Assembly (NCBI RefSeq): GCF_008728515.1
Contig: NC_044981.1
Coordinates: 111,529,702-111,593,701 of the forward strand
From: Papio anubis
Taxonomy: Eukaryota > Chordata > Mammalia > Primates > Cercopithecidae
Direction of reading: 5' to 3'
Length of the DNA: 64,000 nt
Position numbers and translations under genes: made by a program. Below, one piece after another: positions 24,575 through 37,229 of this stretch (its first letter is position 1; every line of letters begins with the position of its first letter). The notes beneath the pieces were generated by a model, which saw nothing but the letters and a program-made list of their open reading frames with translations, ran no database searches and was not told where the DNA came from.

Positions 24575-24630
24575 TGAGGTCTGGCCCACACAGTGGGCTT
24601 GTTGGCCTGTATAATGGCACCATCACAATG
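24575..24630 (+). repeat. Inverted duplicate, arm 1
   Basis: 56 bp (TGAGGTCTGGCCCACACAGT at the start, ATGGCACCATCACAATG at the end) that recurs inverted at 26402-26457 with two mismatches. Confidence 0.9.
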
Positions 24631-25029
24631 AGACCCCTATAGAACTGTTACTATACCCATGGAAGGATTTTCAGGAGCTTGAGAAAGAATTTCACTTTCT
24701 CTGAGGCCCTGGTTAGTCTCTTGTCCAACCGTTCATTTTTTCATTTTTTTGCCTTGAGAAAGTAGAAAGAATGCAACCACTCCAACAAAATGCATTGATC
24801 GTGTCCATCCTATTTGCATTTTGATCATCCAGTACTGGAGGAACAAGTCTGGTAGGAAGTTGACATTAAGACAAAGTGGTAGGCAAAGAGGCTGGCTCTG
24901 ACTTTAACCAAAGAATAGCTCCCCAAGCCCCACTGAGCAACTGATGATTTCAAACTGGATCCCTATGCGGAGCGAGGGGTGAATAGGAATATTAGACTTG
25001 CAGAAGAGAATAGCTACAATTGTACAGGT

Positions 25030-25140
25030 CAGCTAGGTGTTGTAAGTGTTACCTCACTGAATATTCCAAATGAGTGAGATTGGTATTACTATGCTCATTT
25101 AACAGACAAGGAAACTGGGGCTCTCAGACACAAATAGCTC
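25030..25140 (-). mobile_element. MIR-like SINE
   Basis: GGTATTACTATGCTCATTTA and ACAGACAAGGAAACTGGGGC are typical of the MIR core read antisense. Confidence 0.6.
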
Positions 25141-25851
25141 TACGGTATGTCCTGTGTCTCCTAGTGAATCCAGTCTTAGAGATCCTAGTGAACCTAGGCA
25201 GAAAGAGGGCAACTGACAGTCCCTTCCTCCACTGTCTTTCCTGTGGACTTTGATGTCCTGCAACTAACCACAGAGTCTCTGGGGTCAAACAGACAGAGGG
25301 GCAGATTATGGAACACAAAAGCATCCCCACTGCCACTGCCCCCACCAAACCACCAAATAAACGTGCTGGAGACACCCTTATCCATTCTCAGCTTACAGGC
25401 TGATCATTATAGATCCTGTGGAAGAACCAGGACAGCTCCTCAGCCTGAGGACGATCAACACTATTTGGGCAAAAGGGTGCATCAGCTGATGCCTTTTAGA
25501 AATCTTGGGACAAGAGATGATAGTGGGAGCAAACCTTTGACAGTCCTACCTGGTTTATGAACAGAAAAGCCAAGATCAAGGGCAGATCCAAGTCCCCTGA
25601 CAGAGGAAGAGCATGATAAAAATGTAAATGCATGTCTTTTCATAGAGCTGACAAAGCCAACTTTAAAAGTTAACACCTTGGAAATATTTGATCAATTTGA
25701 CCATGTGAATAGTGAAAAGTGTATTAACATTCATTCATTATCCATTAATAAGCCAAACAGTATTCCCTGCTTTTCGGCTTCTGACTGTATGAATCTACTG
25801 TATTAATCACCTTAAAAAGAAAAGAGAAAGCCCTACTAAAACATTTGCCTA

Positions 25852-26174
25852 GGCCAGACATGTTGGCTCATGCCACCATGCTGGGTAATCCCAGCACTTT
25901 GGGAAGCCAGGGTGGGAAGACTGCTTGAGCCCAAAAGTTTGAGAACAGATTGGGCAACATAGGAAGGCCCTGTCTTTACAAAAATAAAATAAAATAGAAA
26001 TCAGCCAGGTGTGGTGAGGCATGCCTGTGGTCCTAGCTACTTCGGAGGTAGAGGTGGAAGGATCGCTTGAGCCCAGGAGGTCATGGCTGCAGTGAGCCGT
26101 GATCAAGCCGCTTCACTCCAGCCTGGATGACAGGGCAAGACCCTGTCTCAAAAACAAAACAAAACCAAAAACAA
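25852..26174 (+). mobile_element. AluJ-type with target-site duplication
   Basis: Flanked by ACATTTGCCTA. Extra bases (CACCATGCTGGG) near the left-arm start. Confidence 0.9.
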
Positions 26175-26254
26175 AACACATTTGCCTAAATAACCATTCT
26201 TCTGTGCCACAGGGCCAAGATACCACCAAACCTCACCAAGAACTTTGCAGCCAA

Positions 26255-26356
26255 ATGAGAATCACTTGAACCTGGGAGGCGGAGGTTGCAGTGAGCCAAG
26301 ATCGCACCACTGCACTCCAGCCTGGGCAATGGAGTGAGACTCTGTCTCAAAAAAAA
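26255..26356 (+). mobile_element. 5'-truncated Alu (right-arm end)
   Basis: Begins at GAGAATCACTTGAACC. Flanked by AACTTTGCAGCCAA and AATTGTGCAGCCAA, a retroposed truncated copy. Confidence 0.92.
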
Positions 26357-26401
26357 GAATTGTGCAGCCAATATCACCAGCAATCTAGTCCCTTAAGCCA
26401 C

Positions 26402-26457
26402 CATTGTGATGGTGCCATTATACAGGCCAGTAAGCCCACTGTGTGGGCCAGACCTCA
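26402..26457 (-). repeat. Inverted duplicate, arm 2
   Basis: Reverse complement of 24575-24630 at 54 of 56 positions, 1771 bp away. Similarity drops sharply outside the arm on both sides. Confidence 0.9.
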
Positions 26458-28107
26458 CTTATCTGAAAAACAGCTAGAGTTCCTGGTGATGGTATATTTA
26501 GGGAGAAAGAAGTGTTCTAGTAGAAAGAGGATTTTAAACATCTGTATAAAAAATTGTATTTCTTCATTTATATATAGTACTGTCAAAAATTCAACCACAG
26601 TAATCCTCAAGAGAAATGCAAATGTTTAAGCTTTGTCGCAGTTCTGCAGATAAGAAACACCATTTTGCTAGATTTTCAGGCAGAATAGCAGCAAAACCAG
26701 AACATGGTAAAACAACTGTAAAAAGGAGGTTAATATGAACACGGCTGAAATGTTCATTTTGGAGAAAGCCAAGGATCACAGGTTCACACAAGTCCCCTAA
26801 GAACAGTTAGTTTCCTACACGTGGTATCTTTGATACAACCTGTTCTTTTCATTACCTATAAATCTTGGAAATCTCATTCCAACTCCTCAACTCCATACCT
26901 ACACACAACTCTAAAGTGGGATGTGCTCATCCGCAACTGGGGAACAGCTAATTCCACAGAGAAAACACAAAAATCTCCTCGCTTAGCAATGATTGCATCG
27001 TAGACGTTAATTCTTTCTGGAAAGGAAAAGTGCTAGATGCTTAAATCAGTAAATACCACGCCGAGGACAAGGTAAGATTTTAATGAGCTAAAATTCAAGG
27101 AGAATTTTCGTCTCACTTGCTGTTCCTACTCTCCTCCTCCCAAATGGGAAAGACCCCGGCCAAAGCTTGGCTTAAAACTCTACCTCATAACAAAGTATTG
27201 CTTTTTCTGCCGAGAAGAGTGGAGCAGCTTAAAGCAAACCACCCCATTCCCCAGGCAGAGAACCGAATTTTAAAACAACAGCAAGACGCAGATACGCAGA
27301 CACTTAACAGGGAGCGTGTGGGGGTGCAGTAGTTTAGATAACACGAAGATGAATTTTCTCAAAGTCATGAATTTTTAAGCTAGAGAGACAAGCATCTGAA
27401 TATAAAGAGACGGGGGAAAGGGAGGACAGATGGAATTTGGAAAGTTATATAGAATATTGTAATTTTGTATTTAGCAAATAAAATGCATTAAAATGTTTTA
27501 AACTAAATACAGCCCTACCCTCTTGACTAGAAGACAGTATGTATCTTCTGCTATCAATGTGTTTTGAAACAGTTCATATCAATAAGAATCTCAGGTATGA
27601 GATCTGTATATACTTCAAAATCCAGAATGGGTAAAACAAAAGATATTTTCTAAAGAACTGTGGTTTATATCACTTGAGACCTATGACAACTGTTTCTATG
27701 TCCTTCAAACATTACCAACAAAGTTCAGAAAACCAAGTTCAATTCCTCATGAGGGTCAGTTGAATAAAAAAGAAAGAAAACAATGTTCAAAATGATGGAC
27801 ATTACTTTTAAAAATTAACAGGTAGGCGCTTTGTCCAGCAATGATGTGCTTCTAAAATTACAACTGAAGACATTGGCATTCTCGACTAGTGCCTGAGTGA
27901 CGGCTGGTCAATGGTCAGACACAGAGAACAGAGCAGGGTGTGGAGGGCAAGCGAGGGGCTCTACCATGCCGAGGTGGTCCCTTGCTTGATTTTCACTCTA
28001 ATGAACTGGGACATACTGTAGTTTGTGTGCGCCCAGTTAAGTGGATTTATGGGTTACATTACGCTCCACTGTAGATTCTTCACAAGACTTTATGTAATTA
28101 GTTATTT

Positions 28108-28399
28108 ATTTTTGGAGACGGGGTCTCACTCTGTCCTCTAGGCTGGAATGCAGTGGCATGATCTCAGCTCACTGCAGCCTTGACTCCTGGGCTTAAGCGA
28201 TCCTCCCACCTCAGCCTCCAAGTAGCTGGGGCTATAAATGTGCTCCACCATGCCTGGTTCATTTTGTTTTTTAAATGTATTTTGTAGAGACAGGGTTTCA
28301 CCATGTTGTCCAGGCTGGTCTTGAATTCCTGGGCTCAAGTGATCCCGGCCTGGGGCTTCCAAAGTGCTGGGATTACAGGCGTGAGCCACTGTGCCTGGC
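28108..28399 (-). mobile_element. AluJ-type
   Basis: Antisense full-length, diverged. Confidence 0.9.
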
Positions 28400-28554
28400 A
28401 TACAGTACTTTATGATCAGACAGGGCATGTCCATGAAAATCTTAGGTAGCAAGGGGACTCCTAGACTACCTTGTGGCAAAGTTTCTATAAAGAGTTAGAA
28501 GTCAGTTTTCTAAGAAAAACATCACTTTTATCAGATGTCAAAATGTGTGCACTT

Positions 28555-28869
28555 TTTCTTTTTCTTTTTCTTTTTTTTTTTTTTTTTGAGACAGAGTCTT
28601 CGCTCTGTCGCCCAGGCTGGAGTACAGTGGCACGATCTCGGTTCACTGCAAGCTTCGCCTCCCGGGTTCACGCCATTGTCCTGCCTCAGACTCCCGAGCA
28701 ACTGGGACTACAGGTGCCTGTCACCACGCCCGGCTAATTTTTTGTATTTTTAGTAGAGACGGGGTTTCACCATGTTAGCCAGGATGGTCTCGATCTCCTG
28801 ACCTCGTGATCAGCCAGCCTCAGCCCCGCAAAGTGCTGGGATTACAGGCGTGAGCCACTGCACCCAGCC
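28555..28869 (-). mobile_element. AluY-type with target-site duplication
   Basis: GCACTTTTTCTT and ACACTTTTTCTT flanks. Close to consensus. Confidence 0.93.
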
Positions 28870-29515
28870 ACACTTTTTCTTAATATAGAAAAGAAGCTAT
28901 CAGGTTGGGCTACAGTGTGTGGCTCACACAGTCAGATGTGTTTTAGGAAGATTCCTCTGGAAGCTGGATTGAGAATGCCTTAGAGGAGGTAGGAAGAAAA
29001 GCAAGATACTGAGGAGGCATCTGCAGGAAGCTAGGTGCCCAGGTCTGGAACTGAGAATGGCCTGGGAGCATGAGGATGCGGGTCGGGACACACAGCATTT
29101 AGGTGATGGTTAAAACCAGAAGTGTGGATTCCCCAAGGGAAACTGGCAGAATGGGAAGGAAAATGGGTTAACAGACATCCTTGGGGAGCACTAATCTTCA
29201 ATGGTTAGAGATAAGGAACACATGATGGAGACCATCATGTCCCGGTGGCCCAGGAGCTAGGAAGGGGCATTTTCATTCAGGCCAAGGGAAAAGGGTGTGG
29301 ACAACAGGTTGATATGACGGCCGTGGTCAAGCAGGATTAACACAAAAAATATACTTTTGGCAATTAGGCATCACTGGTGACTTTGCTACAGAAATGGGCA
29401 TTAGGAACCATGCCTGATACAGTCCTGCCATTTCTGTAGAGTGTGTTGCCTGCAAATGGAGATTTCATTCAGGCAGACTGCCTGAGCATTCATGAGCAGA
29501 TGCCCTGTTTATTCA

Positions 29516-29630
29516 TTTATATATATACACAAAATATCTAAATATATAATATGTTATAATATATAGTATATATAATATAATATATTATATAGTGTGTGTG
29601 TGTGTGTGTCTGTATATATATATATATATT
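29516..29630. repeat. AT/TG simple repeat
   Basis: (TA)n with an internal (TG)10-like run ending in (TA)n, immediately before an Alu. Likely length-polymorphic. Confidence 0.95.
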
Positions 29631-29914
29631 TTTTTTGAGATGGACTCTCACTCTATGGCCCAGGCTGGAGTGCCGTGGCACAATCTCAGCTCAATACAAC
29701 CTCCACCTCCCGGGTTCAACGATTCTCCTGTCTCAGCCTCCTGAGTAGCTGGGATTATAGGCGCCCACCACCACACCCGGATACTTTTTGTATTTTTAGT
29801 AGAGATGGGGTTTCCCCATGTTGGTCAGGCTGGTCTCAAACTCTTGACCTCGTGATCTGCCTGCCTCAGCCTCCCAAAGTGCTGGGATTACAGGCGTGAG
29901 CCACCATACCCAGC
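29631..29914 (-). mobile_element. Alu
   Basis: Antisense full-length. Confidence 0.93.
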
Positions 29915-30643
29915 CTATTCATTAATTTTTTAAACTCTAAATGTCTAACTTTGTATTTGAAATTAAATGAACATTGATCATAAGATTATTGCTTCGAAGC
30001 TATGAATCCATATCCACCTTTCTCTGCAGTATTAAGCATACCATTAAATAGGAATGTTAAAATAATAGTATAACTACTCTAAACTAAGAACGTCAAACCA
30101 TCTTCATTCAGATGTTGTCATACTTTGGCAAGATAAGGGGATGACAATTGCAGCAAAAGGTATTTTACCCACTTCATGTCCACCCAGTGATCTCATCCTG
30201 GGAGAATTTTTTTCCTTTCAGGAATTGGGTGTATTTCTTTTATTTCTGTGATTAGTAGAACAAATTATTGGCTTTTAAAATTTTAAGACATTTCTTATGA
30301 TTATTTCATAAATCAAAATGAGTACAAGCCAAATGGACATCTGGGAATTGGGAGTACAGCATTTATCTGCCAAATTTTTTCCCTAAAAAATAGTAAGTGA
30401 CCTTCCTTTTTCTAAATGTTCCTAAGTTCACCTCTAACTTCACCATTCAACCTAATTTACTGCTCAACATATGAGAAGAAAATATCAAAGATACTTAGTT
30501 GTGTCCAAAATGCTGGAAAAGACAATTCTTCTGGAAGTAAGCTTCACACTTAAAAAAGTCATGACAGATGATAAAAGGAAAACTGAAACACCATTCTGGG
30601 AATGGATATACTTTAATGACTCATCAAAAATAATTCCCTTCTA

Positions 30644-30758
30644 CAGGAGAATCACTTGAACCCAGGAAGCAGAGCTTGCAGTGAGCCAAGATCGTACCAC
30701 TGCACTCCAGCCTGGCGACAGAGCAAGACTCCATCTCAAAAAGAAAATAATAATAATA
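30644..30758 (+). mobile_element. 5'-truncated Alu (right-arm end)
   Basis: Begins at GGAGAATCACTTGAACCC, nearly the same Alu position as the copy at 26255. TTCCCTTCTA/TTCTCTTCCCTA-type flanks and an (AAT)n tail. Confidence 0.88.
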
Positions 30759-31448
30759 ATTCTCTTCCCTATACTTTAGGAAAAACAAAATTCAAAAGTG
30801 GGGCCAAGAGAGAGAATGTGTGTGTAGATGGGGGGTGGTAACAGGGAGTTTCCTTCACATGACAAAGACTTAGAACCAAAATACCTTATTTTGGTTCCTT
30901 TAGTACAAAAACTAAGGAAATGCTCAAGTTGCAGTTCCCAGGGCAACATCAGGCAAGCCAGGCTCCTAGAAGAACAGCAGCCCCAAGGATTCATGCCCGA
31001 GCCGCCAGCCACAAACTTTCATCCATACAGCGTCTTCACATTCATGCAAACTGCCGTTGCCGGGGCAAATTCTGCTTTGCATTTCCTGACATTTATGCTT
31101 TTCAGTTCTGAGTCTCACATTGCACATCAACAGATTTCTGCATTCCATTTCCTTTCAGAAACTCTCCGGGCCTCTGCTGCCTCTTTTGAAAAGTGAGGAA
31201 TTGAGGTGCAGTGGGAGAACACCATGGGTGGAGTTCCTGCCACCTGCATTCAAGTCCAGACACTGCTTCTTGCCAGCGACAATCAGGGTCAAGGCTCTCT
31301 GGTGAGCATAATGTCCAGTTTGCAGGGTTGCCAGGTGAGTGCGAGGCATATATGAAAAAGCCGTGAAAAGGAAATCTCCACACAATTATAAGGTGCTTCA
31401 TTGTTACAGGTTATGTTTAAGACGTTCCCATTTAAAGATTCTAATACT

Positions 31449-31753
31449 GGCCAGGCGCGGTGGCTCATGCCTGTAATTCCAGCACTTTGGGAGGCCGAGG
31501 TGGGCAGATCACCTGAGGTCAGGAGTTTGAGACCAGCCTGACCAACATGGAGAAACCCTGCCCCTACTAAAAATACAAAATTAGCTGGGTGTGGTGGCAC
31601 ATGCCTGTAATCCCAGCTACTCAGGAGGCTGAGGCAGGAGAATCACTTGAACCCGGGAGGCGGAGATTGTGGTGAGCTGAGATCATGCCATTGCGCTCCA
31701 GCTTGGGCAAGAAAAGCAAAACTCCGTCTCAAAAAAAAAAAAAAAAAAAAAAA
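31449..31753 (+). mobile_element. Alu
   Basis: Full-length with a 24-A tail. Confidence 0.94.
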
Positions 31754-32476
31754 TCGAATTCCACGTCCTTAAAAAGCATTCACATTGGAGAAGGGGTGGA
31801 AAAGAAAGCCAGACACTGCTGATGGTGCAGAAAAGCAGATGGGAGATGACCCACCGCCAGTGGGCTGAAGGCGATGCTTCCCGCCTGTTCTCTGCAGGAC
31901 ACAGGCCTGCGGCCCTTCTTCCAGAATTGGGGTAGGCTCTCTTTTGTGCAGTCTACACCTCCCTTCCCCATCTGGCCCCTGATGACCACAAAGACTTATT
32001 TGTGGTTGGCCACAGGTGACTGCAAAGTAACAAAGGCCTCATGGAGGCTGAAACTTACCCCACAGCTAAGAAGTGAGTTAAAGCTCCAGATGAAGTTTCC
32101 CACAGAAAAATCGGAAAGGAGGTCTATATGACTCCACTGCAGTGGAACTGGCTTCGCAATCCCATGACCCTAACTCCATTTACACTATTATCTCTATGAG
32201 AAAATACATTCCATGTTCAGACCCACCTTCAAACATTTAGAACATAATCCACTGAGACTGAAATTAGAGTGTTTTGCCTATAAGGTATGGGAAGGGCATC
32301 ATAAAAGGGAGGTACTTTTGGGAAAAGTGGAGATAGATGGTGTTTTAATTGTATTTTTACTCAAATATTTGGCATAAGAACAGTACATCATTTCTTCTCA
32401 ATTTCAGTTTCTCAGCTTAAATTCTGAACCACCTAAGACCAGTCTATTAATTACACGACCCACTCCCACCACCCTT

Positions 32477-32819
32477 GTTTTTTTGTTTTTCTTTCTGTTT
32501 TTGTTTTTTGAGACGGAGTCTCACTTTGTTGCCCAGGCTGGAGTGCAGTGACACGATCTCGGCTCACTGCAAGCTCCGCCTCATGGGTTCACGCCATTCT
32601 CCTGCCTCAGCCTCCTGAGTAGCAGGGACTACAGGTGCCCCCCACTACGCCTGGCTAATTTTGTTTTTGGTTTTTGTTTTTTTTTTGTTTTTTTTTTTTT
32701 TAGCAGAGACAGGGTTTCACCGTGTTAGCCAAGATGGTCTCGATCTACCAACCTCGTGATTCGCCTGTCTTGGCCTTCCAATGTGCTGGGATTATAGGCG
32801 TGAGCCACCACACCAGGCC
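32477..32819 (-). mobile_element. Alu
   Basis: Antisense, with an expanded T-rich middle linker. Confidence 0.92.
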
Positions 32820-33504
32820 ACACAGCCCCTTCTTGGTCTTATGCCCATTAGTTTGAATATATCGTCTCACAAATCCTTCTCTCAGCACTGCTAAGTATAA
32901 TGGCCTGATTTTTTTTTGACTTTCCAAAAAGTTCTATTCACCTTCTTCCCTGGTATTAATAAACAGAGCAATGATCAGACAGAAGCAAGAGGGGAAAGTG
33001 GGGAGCTGACCCCCTAAATCTGTCAAACAAAGCTCAGGGGCCGACACTATCCAGTGCACTTAATTCCACACTACTGATGACCTGGGTTACTGGTGACCTC
33101 AGTCACTCACTGAGCACGAGGCTGTGATGCCCAGGAGGGTCCAGCGCTTTTTTTCTCCATCTCACCCACAGCAGGCAGGGGAGGGAATGAACTCGCATAA
33201 CTGAGGCTGTCTTGTGTGCTCACCCCTGCCCTTTCCAAAGGTGCTCACCATCCCCTCTGAAAGGGGAGCCTGGATAGCTGGTGATGAGCCCCAGGCCTCA
33301 GGGAGGGGACAGCATTCAGTCTACTTCAGCTCAACTCTCTTAACAAGCATGGCTCTGGAATTACAAACATCAAAATAAAATAAGAGTGAATTCAACACAA
33401 GCCGAGTGTCTAGGGTCTTGGTGTCTCTCATCTGAGGTGGCAGGTGATTTTTGGTTTTCGAGATTAGAGATTAGACTTTATGTGATGATCTAGAATAAGA
33501 GCTG

Positions 33505-33750
33505 CATGGGACAGTGTTAAAAATACAGGCTGTTGTGCCACCGCTACCATTTTTTAATCACATGATCTTTGCAAAGTCTCCTCTCTGAGCCTCAGTTTCC
33601 TCATCTGTAATATGGGGAGGATGACAGTCCTGCCTAACAGAATAAGTGTGAAGACCACTGAGATAACAGGAGTACAAGACAGTGCCTGGTTCAGAGTAGC
33701 CATTCTGTCAATTAACATTAGCTGTCATTACTGTCACAACAGCACATTCC
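33505..33750 (+). mobile_element. MIR SINE
   Basis: TCTCTGAGCCTCAGTTTCCT, CATCTGTAATATGGGGA and TGCCTGGTTCAGAGTAG are clear MIR core motifs. Confidence 0.8.
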
Positions 33751-34003
33751 TGCTTTCAGTGCATTCCATCCTGTTCAAAGGAGAATTGTCATGTAACTCA
33801 CTAATCTAGTGCAGTTTAAAAGCTAGAGTTCCTCCCTTCTCCTGTTTGGAACAGACATTATTCTTTTTTTCAAAAAGTCATCCTTTCATATGTATAATAC
33901 AAGTACATTTAGAATTTTCCAATTCACTTTTAAAAGCCGTTCATGAGCCATGCCATGCACTAAATTTAAACTAAAAAGAACTTTGTGATAGTTCAGCTTT
34001 GCT

Positions 34004-34004
<1 letters not shown>

Positions 34005-34039
<35 letters not shown>
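34005..34039 (+). repeat. (A)35 homopolymer
   Basis: Uninterrupted A run without a recognisable retroposed body upstream. Confidence 0.97.
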
Positions 34040-34041
<2 letters not shown>

Positions 34042-34899
34042 CTAGACACTTTGATCCTTCAAAGATGAAAAAGACCTATATTTTTTCCTTCTGTGAATAC
34101 CAGGTTTGAGGATCTCTGTGCTCAGGAGGAGAGGGAGAAATGAGATCCTCTGAGAAAAACAAAATAAAACGCTTCTCTGATTTCTAGGTTATTTCTTCTG
34201 CATGCAGCTGAGGTTTACCTCATCTCCCAGCTGGAGACCATTTCAGCATTGTCCAGCTGTGCCCTAACCACAGGTTCAGAGGAGACTCCCGAGGGAGCAG
34301 GGCCCCACCCATACCTGCCCACCTCTTCCTTCCACACCGAGGGCACCACTCCACCTTGTAAACACCAAATGCAAAACCACGCCCACTTCAGACTGGTTTT
34401 GGCATCAGAGTGAAATCATCGAGGTCAGGAAGAGGTTATCTCCAAATCTAGACTCATTCCTGAGAGTGATACCAACAGTGTCATGCCCCTGCAGGGCCCA
34501 GGACGCTGGGTGTGGGGGTCTGCGTTTGGGTGGAGGAAAGGCCGGGGGGGTTCCCTAGCCCTGCCCAAAGGCACTAGCTCCACTGCCTTGGCTTCCTGAC
34601 ATGTGACACTCCACAGCATATGGCTAATTTGGACAAATGCCCAGGTGTTCTTCCCCTCCCCACCTCTAGGGTCTCCGTGGAAATGCTCAACGCATCTCCA
34701 AGCCTGGAAAAGATGCTCAGAAACAGAACAGGAAATTTATTCTCAATTTTCAACTATACACCCCAATAGGCCTAAGTTACAAAGCTACCAAACACAGAAG
34801 TCTATTCTGGTTTCTGTGGAACCCTAAGAAGTTCAATTCTTCATGCTCAGGCTCCATGGAGATTTTATACCTAATTAGTGTCCATAAAATATCCTTCCG

Positions 34900-35198
34900 A
34901 CTGGGCGCGGTGGCTCATGCCTATAATCCCGGCACTTTGGGAGGCCAAGGCAGGCGAATCACTAGGTCAGGAGATCAAGACCATCCTGGCCAACATGGTG
35001 AAACCCCGTCTCTACTAAAGATACAAAAATTAGCCAGGCATGGTGGCATGCACTTGTAGTCCTAGCTACTCTGGAGGCTGAGGCAGGAGAATCATTTGGA
35101 CCCAGGAGGCGGAGGCTGCAGTGAGCCAAGACTGCACCACTGCACTCTAGCTTGGGCAACAAAGTAAGACTCCGGCTCAAAAAAAAAAAAAAAAAAAG
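34900..35198 (+). mobile_element. Alu with target-site duplication
   Basis: Flanked by ATATCCTTCCG. Full-length. Confidence 0.94.
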
Positions 35199-35754
35199 AA
35201 TATCCTTCCGTTTAGATAGATGGACAAAGAAAGGATCGATTTCTATTTGTAACTAACTGGATGTAACTATTCTTTAAAACTACAGAGTCTGAAAGTAATA
35301 ACTGGCCCATCAGGGATCTCTAGCCAACATGTTTGGAAGCAGAGTGACTTCCGAGTAACAAGAGGCATGGGAAGGAAGAGGTCCACAGTTTTGGAGGAAG
35401 GGACTCTGTGACATCACTTAAAGTTGATAATAATCTACTGAGGATTGGAAGATGAGCCTGACTGGCCAAAGCTGGGCACCTGCTCTGTTCAGTCCCTCCT
35501 CTCTCTGGGACGTTGTCTCCTGGTAGTCTTGCTTTTGGTTTCACTCCCTTGGCCAATATTCTGCTGGGAGACCTCACAGACAGAGAGCTAGAGACACTTT
35601 CTCCTTCCCCTACCCACACAATGGAAGCATGTAATACCAGGCTTCCAGTGAGGGACCCTAAGTCACACTATTTTACTAGTTTTATCTACTTATGATTTGA
35701 GTGATTTGCCCAATTGACCCACATTTGCCTAATGGGCCCATATATTTCTTTTCC

Positions 35755-36016
35755 TCCAGCCTGCACTCCAGGGAGTGCAGTGGTGCAATCTCAGCTCACT
35801 ACAACCTCGACCTCCCCAGGTTCAGGCGGTCATCCCACCTCAGCCTCCAAAGTATCTGGGACTACAGCTACCATGACTGGCTAAGTTTTGTACTTTTTGT
35901 AGAGATGGGGTTTCACCATGTTGCCAGGCTGGTCTCAAACTCCCGGGCTCAAGCAATCTGCCCGCCTCAGCGTCCCAAAGTGCTGGGATTACAGGCGTGA
36001 GCCACTGCACCCAGTC
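35755..36016 (-). mobile_element. Alu lacking its 3' end
   Basis: Antisense. The poly-T and first ~35 bp are absent, beginning at CTGCACTCCAGG. Confidence 0.88.
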
Positions 36017-36019
36017 CCC

Positions 36020-36070
36020 ATTAGTATTTAATTTCATTCCCACAACTGCCCCATAAAGTAGGAAGTATTA

Positions 36071-36105
<35 letters not shown>

Positions 36106-36490
36106 TTGAGACAGAGTCTCGCTCTGTAGCCCAGGCTGGAGTGCAGTGGCGCGATCTTGGCTCACTGCAAGCTCCACCTCCCGGATTCACGCCATTCTCC
36201 TGCCTCAGCCTCCCGAGTAGCTGGGACTACAGGCGCCCGCCACCACGCCCGGCTAATTTTTTGCATTTTTAGTAGAGACGGGGTTTTACCGTGTTAGCCA
36301 GGATGGTCTCGATCTCCTGAGCTCGTGATCCGCTCGCCTCGGCCTCCCAAAGTGCTGGGATTACAGGCGTGAGCCACCGCATCCGGCAATAGGGAGTATT
36401 ACGATTGCCATTCTACACGAAGAAACAGGCTTAGAGCAGCAAAAGCTAAGGCTTGAGCCCAGAGCTGTGCGTCCCCAAAGCCTGCGCTTT
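36020..36490 (-). mobile_element. MIR-like SINE split by an Alu
   Basis: CACAACTGCCCCATAAAGTA before the Alu and CCATTCTACACGAAGAAACA after it form one antisense MIR. TAGGAAGTATTA and TAGGGAGTATTA are the Alu's target duplication. Confidence 0.7.
36071..36388 (-). mobile_element. AluY-type with (ATT)n tail
   Basis: Antisense, near consensus, with a trinucleotide tail of about 12 units. Confidence 0.93.
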
Positions 36491-36937
36491 ACTGCTTAAT
36501 GAGAACGCAAATGTTGTGCCTGACTGGAAACCTTCAAAGGCAGTTCTGAGTGGTTGCAGCAGGCTGCCTGGTAACCAGAAGGTCAGCCCACACCGCTAAG
36601 ACTACCTGTAGTTTAAGAGATGGTAGATAGAACTCTAGTGTTACACAGTCATACCCGATGCCCAGACCTTTCACCCTCAGCTTTGGAACTCCCCAGCCAG
36701 ATGTCCCACAGCAGGGATGTGTTGAGGGGACGGGCAGTCTTGTTCCATGTCAGGTATAAATAAGCACATCAGAAATGCTTGTCAAAGATAACGCCCTTCT
36801 ACTTAGTAGCCATAATCCTAAGCTTGTTCTCTTCTTTTCTTAACTCTTTTACCATTGCCAATAAGGAGAAGAGACTATAATCTTAAAATGCACTTTTATT
36901 CTTGGTTCATTAAACTGGACAACAAAAATCCCCATCT

Positions 36938-37229
36938 GGGCTGGGCACAGCATCTCAGGCCTATAATTCCAGCACTTTGAGAGGGCCATGTGGGTGGATC
37001 ACTTGGGACCAGGAGTTCGAGACCAGCCTGGCCAACATGGCGAAACTCCATGTCTACTAAAAATATAAAAATTAGCCAGGCATGGTGGTGCTCGCCTGTA
37101 ATCCCAGCTACTCAGGTGGCTGAGGCATTAGAATCGCTTGAACCTGTGAGGCAGAGGTTGTAGTGAGCCGAGATCGCGCCACTGCACTCTAGCCTGGGTA
37201 ACAGAGTGAGCCTCTATCTCAAGGGGGAA
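36938..37229 (+). mobile_element. Alu with target-site duplication
   Basis: Flanked by AAAAATCCCCATCT and AAAAATCCCTATCT. Confidence 0.93.

Noticed and set aside
30776..31401. Cluster of overlapping frames on both strands
   Set aside because: No similarity recognised. Mutually contradictory frames, intronic.
34005..34039. (A)35 run as the tail of a processed pseudogene
   Set aside because: The 300 bp upstream show no coding or known RNA similarity and I see no convincing flanking target duplication.
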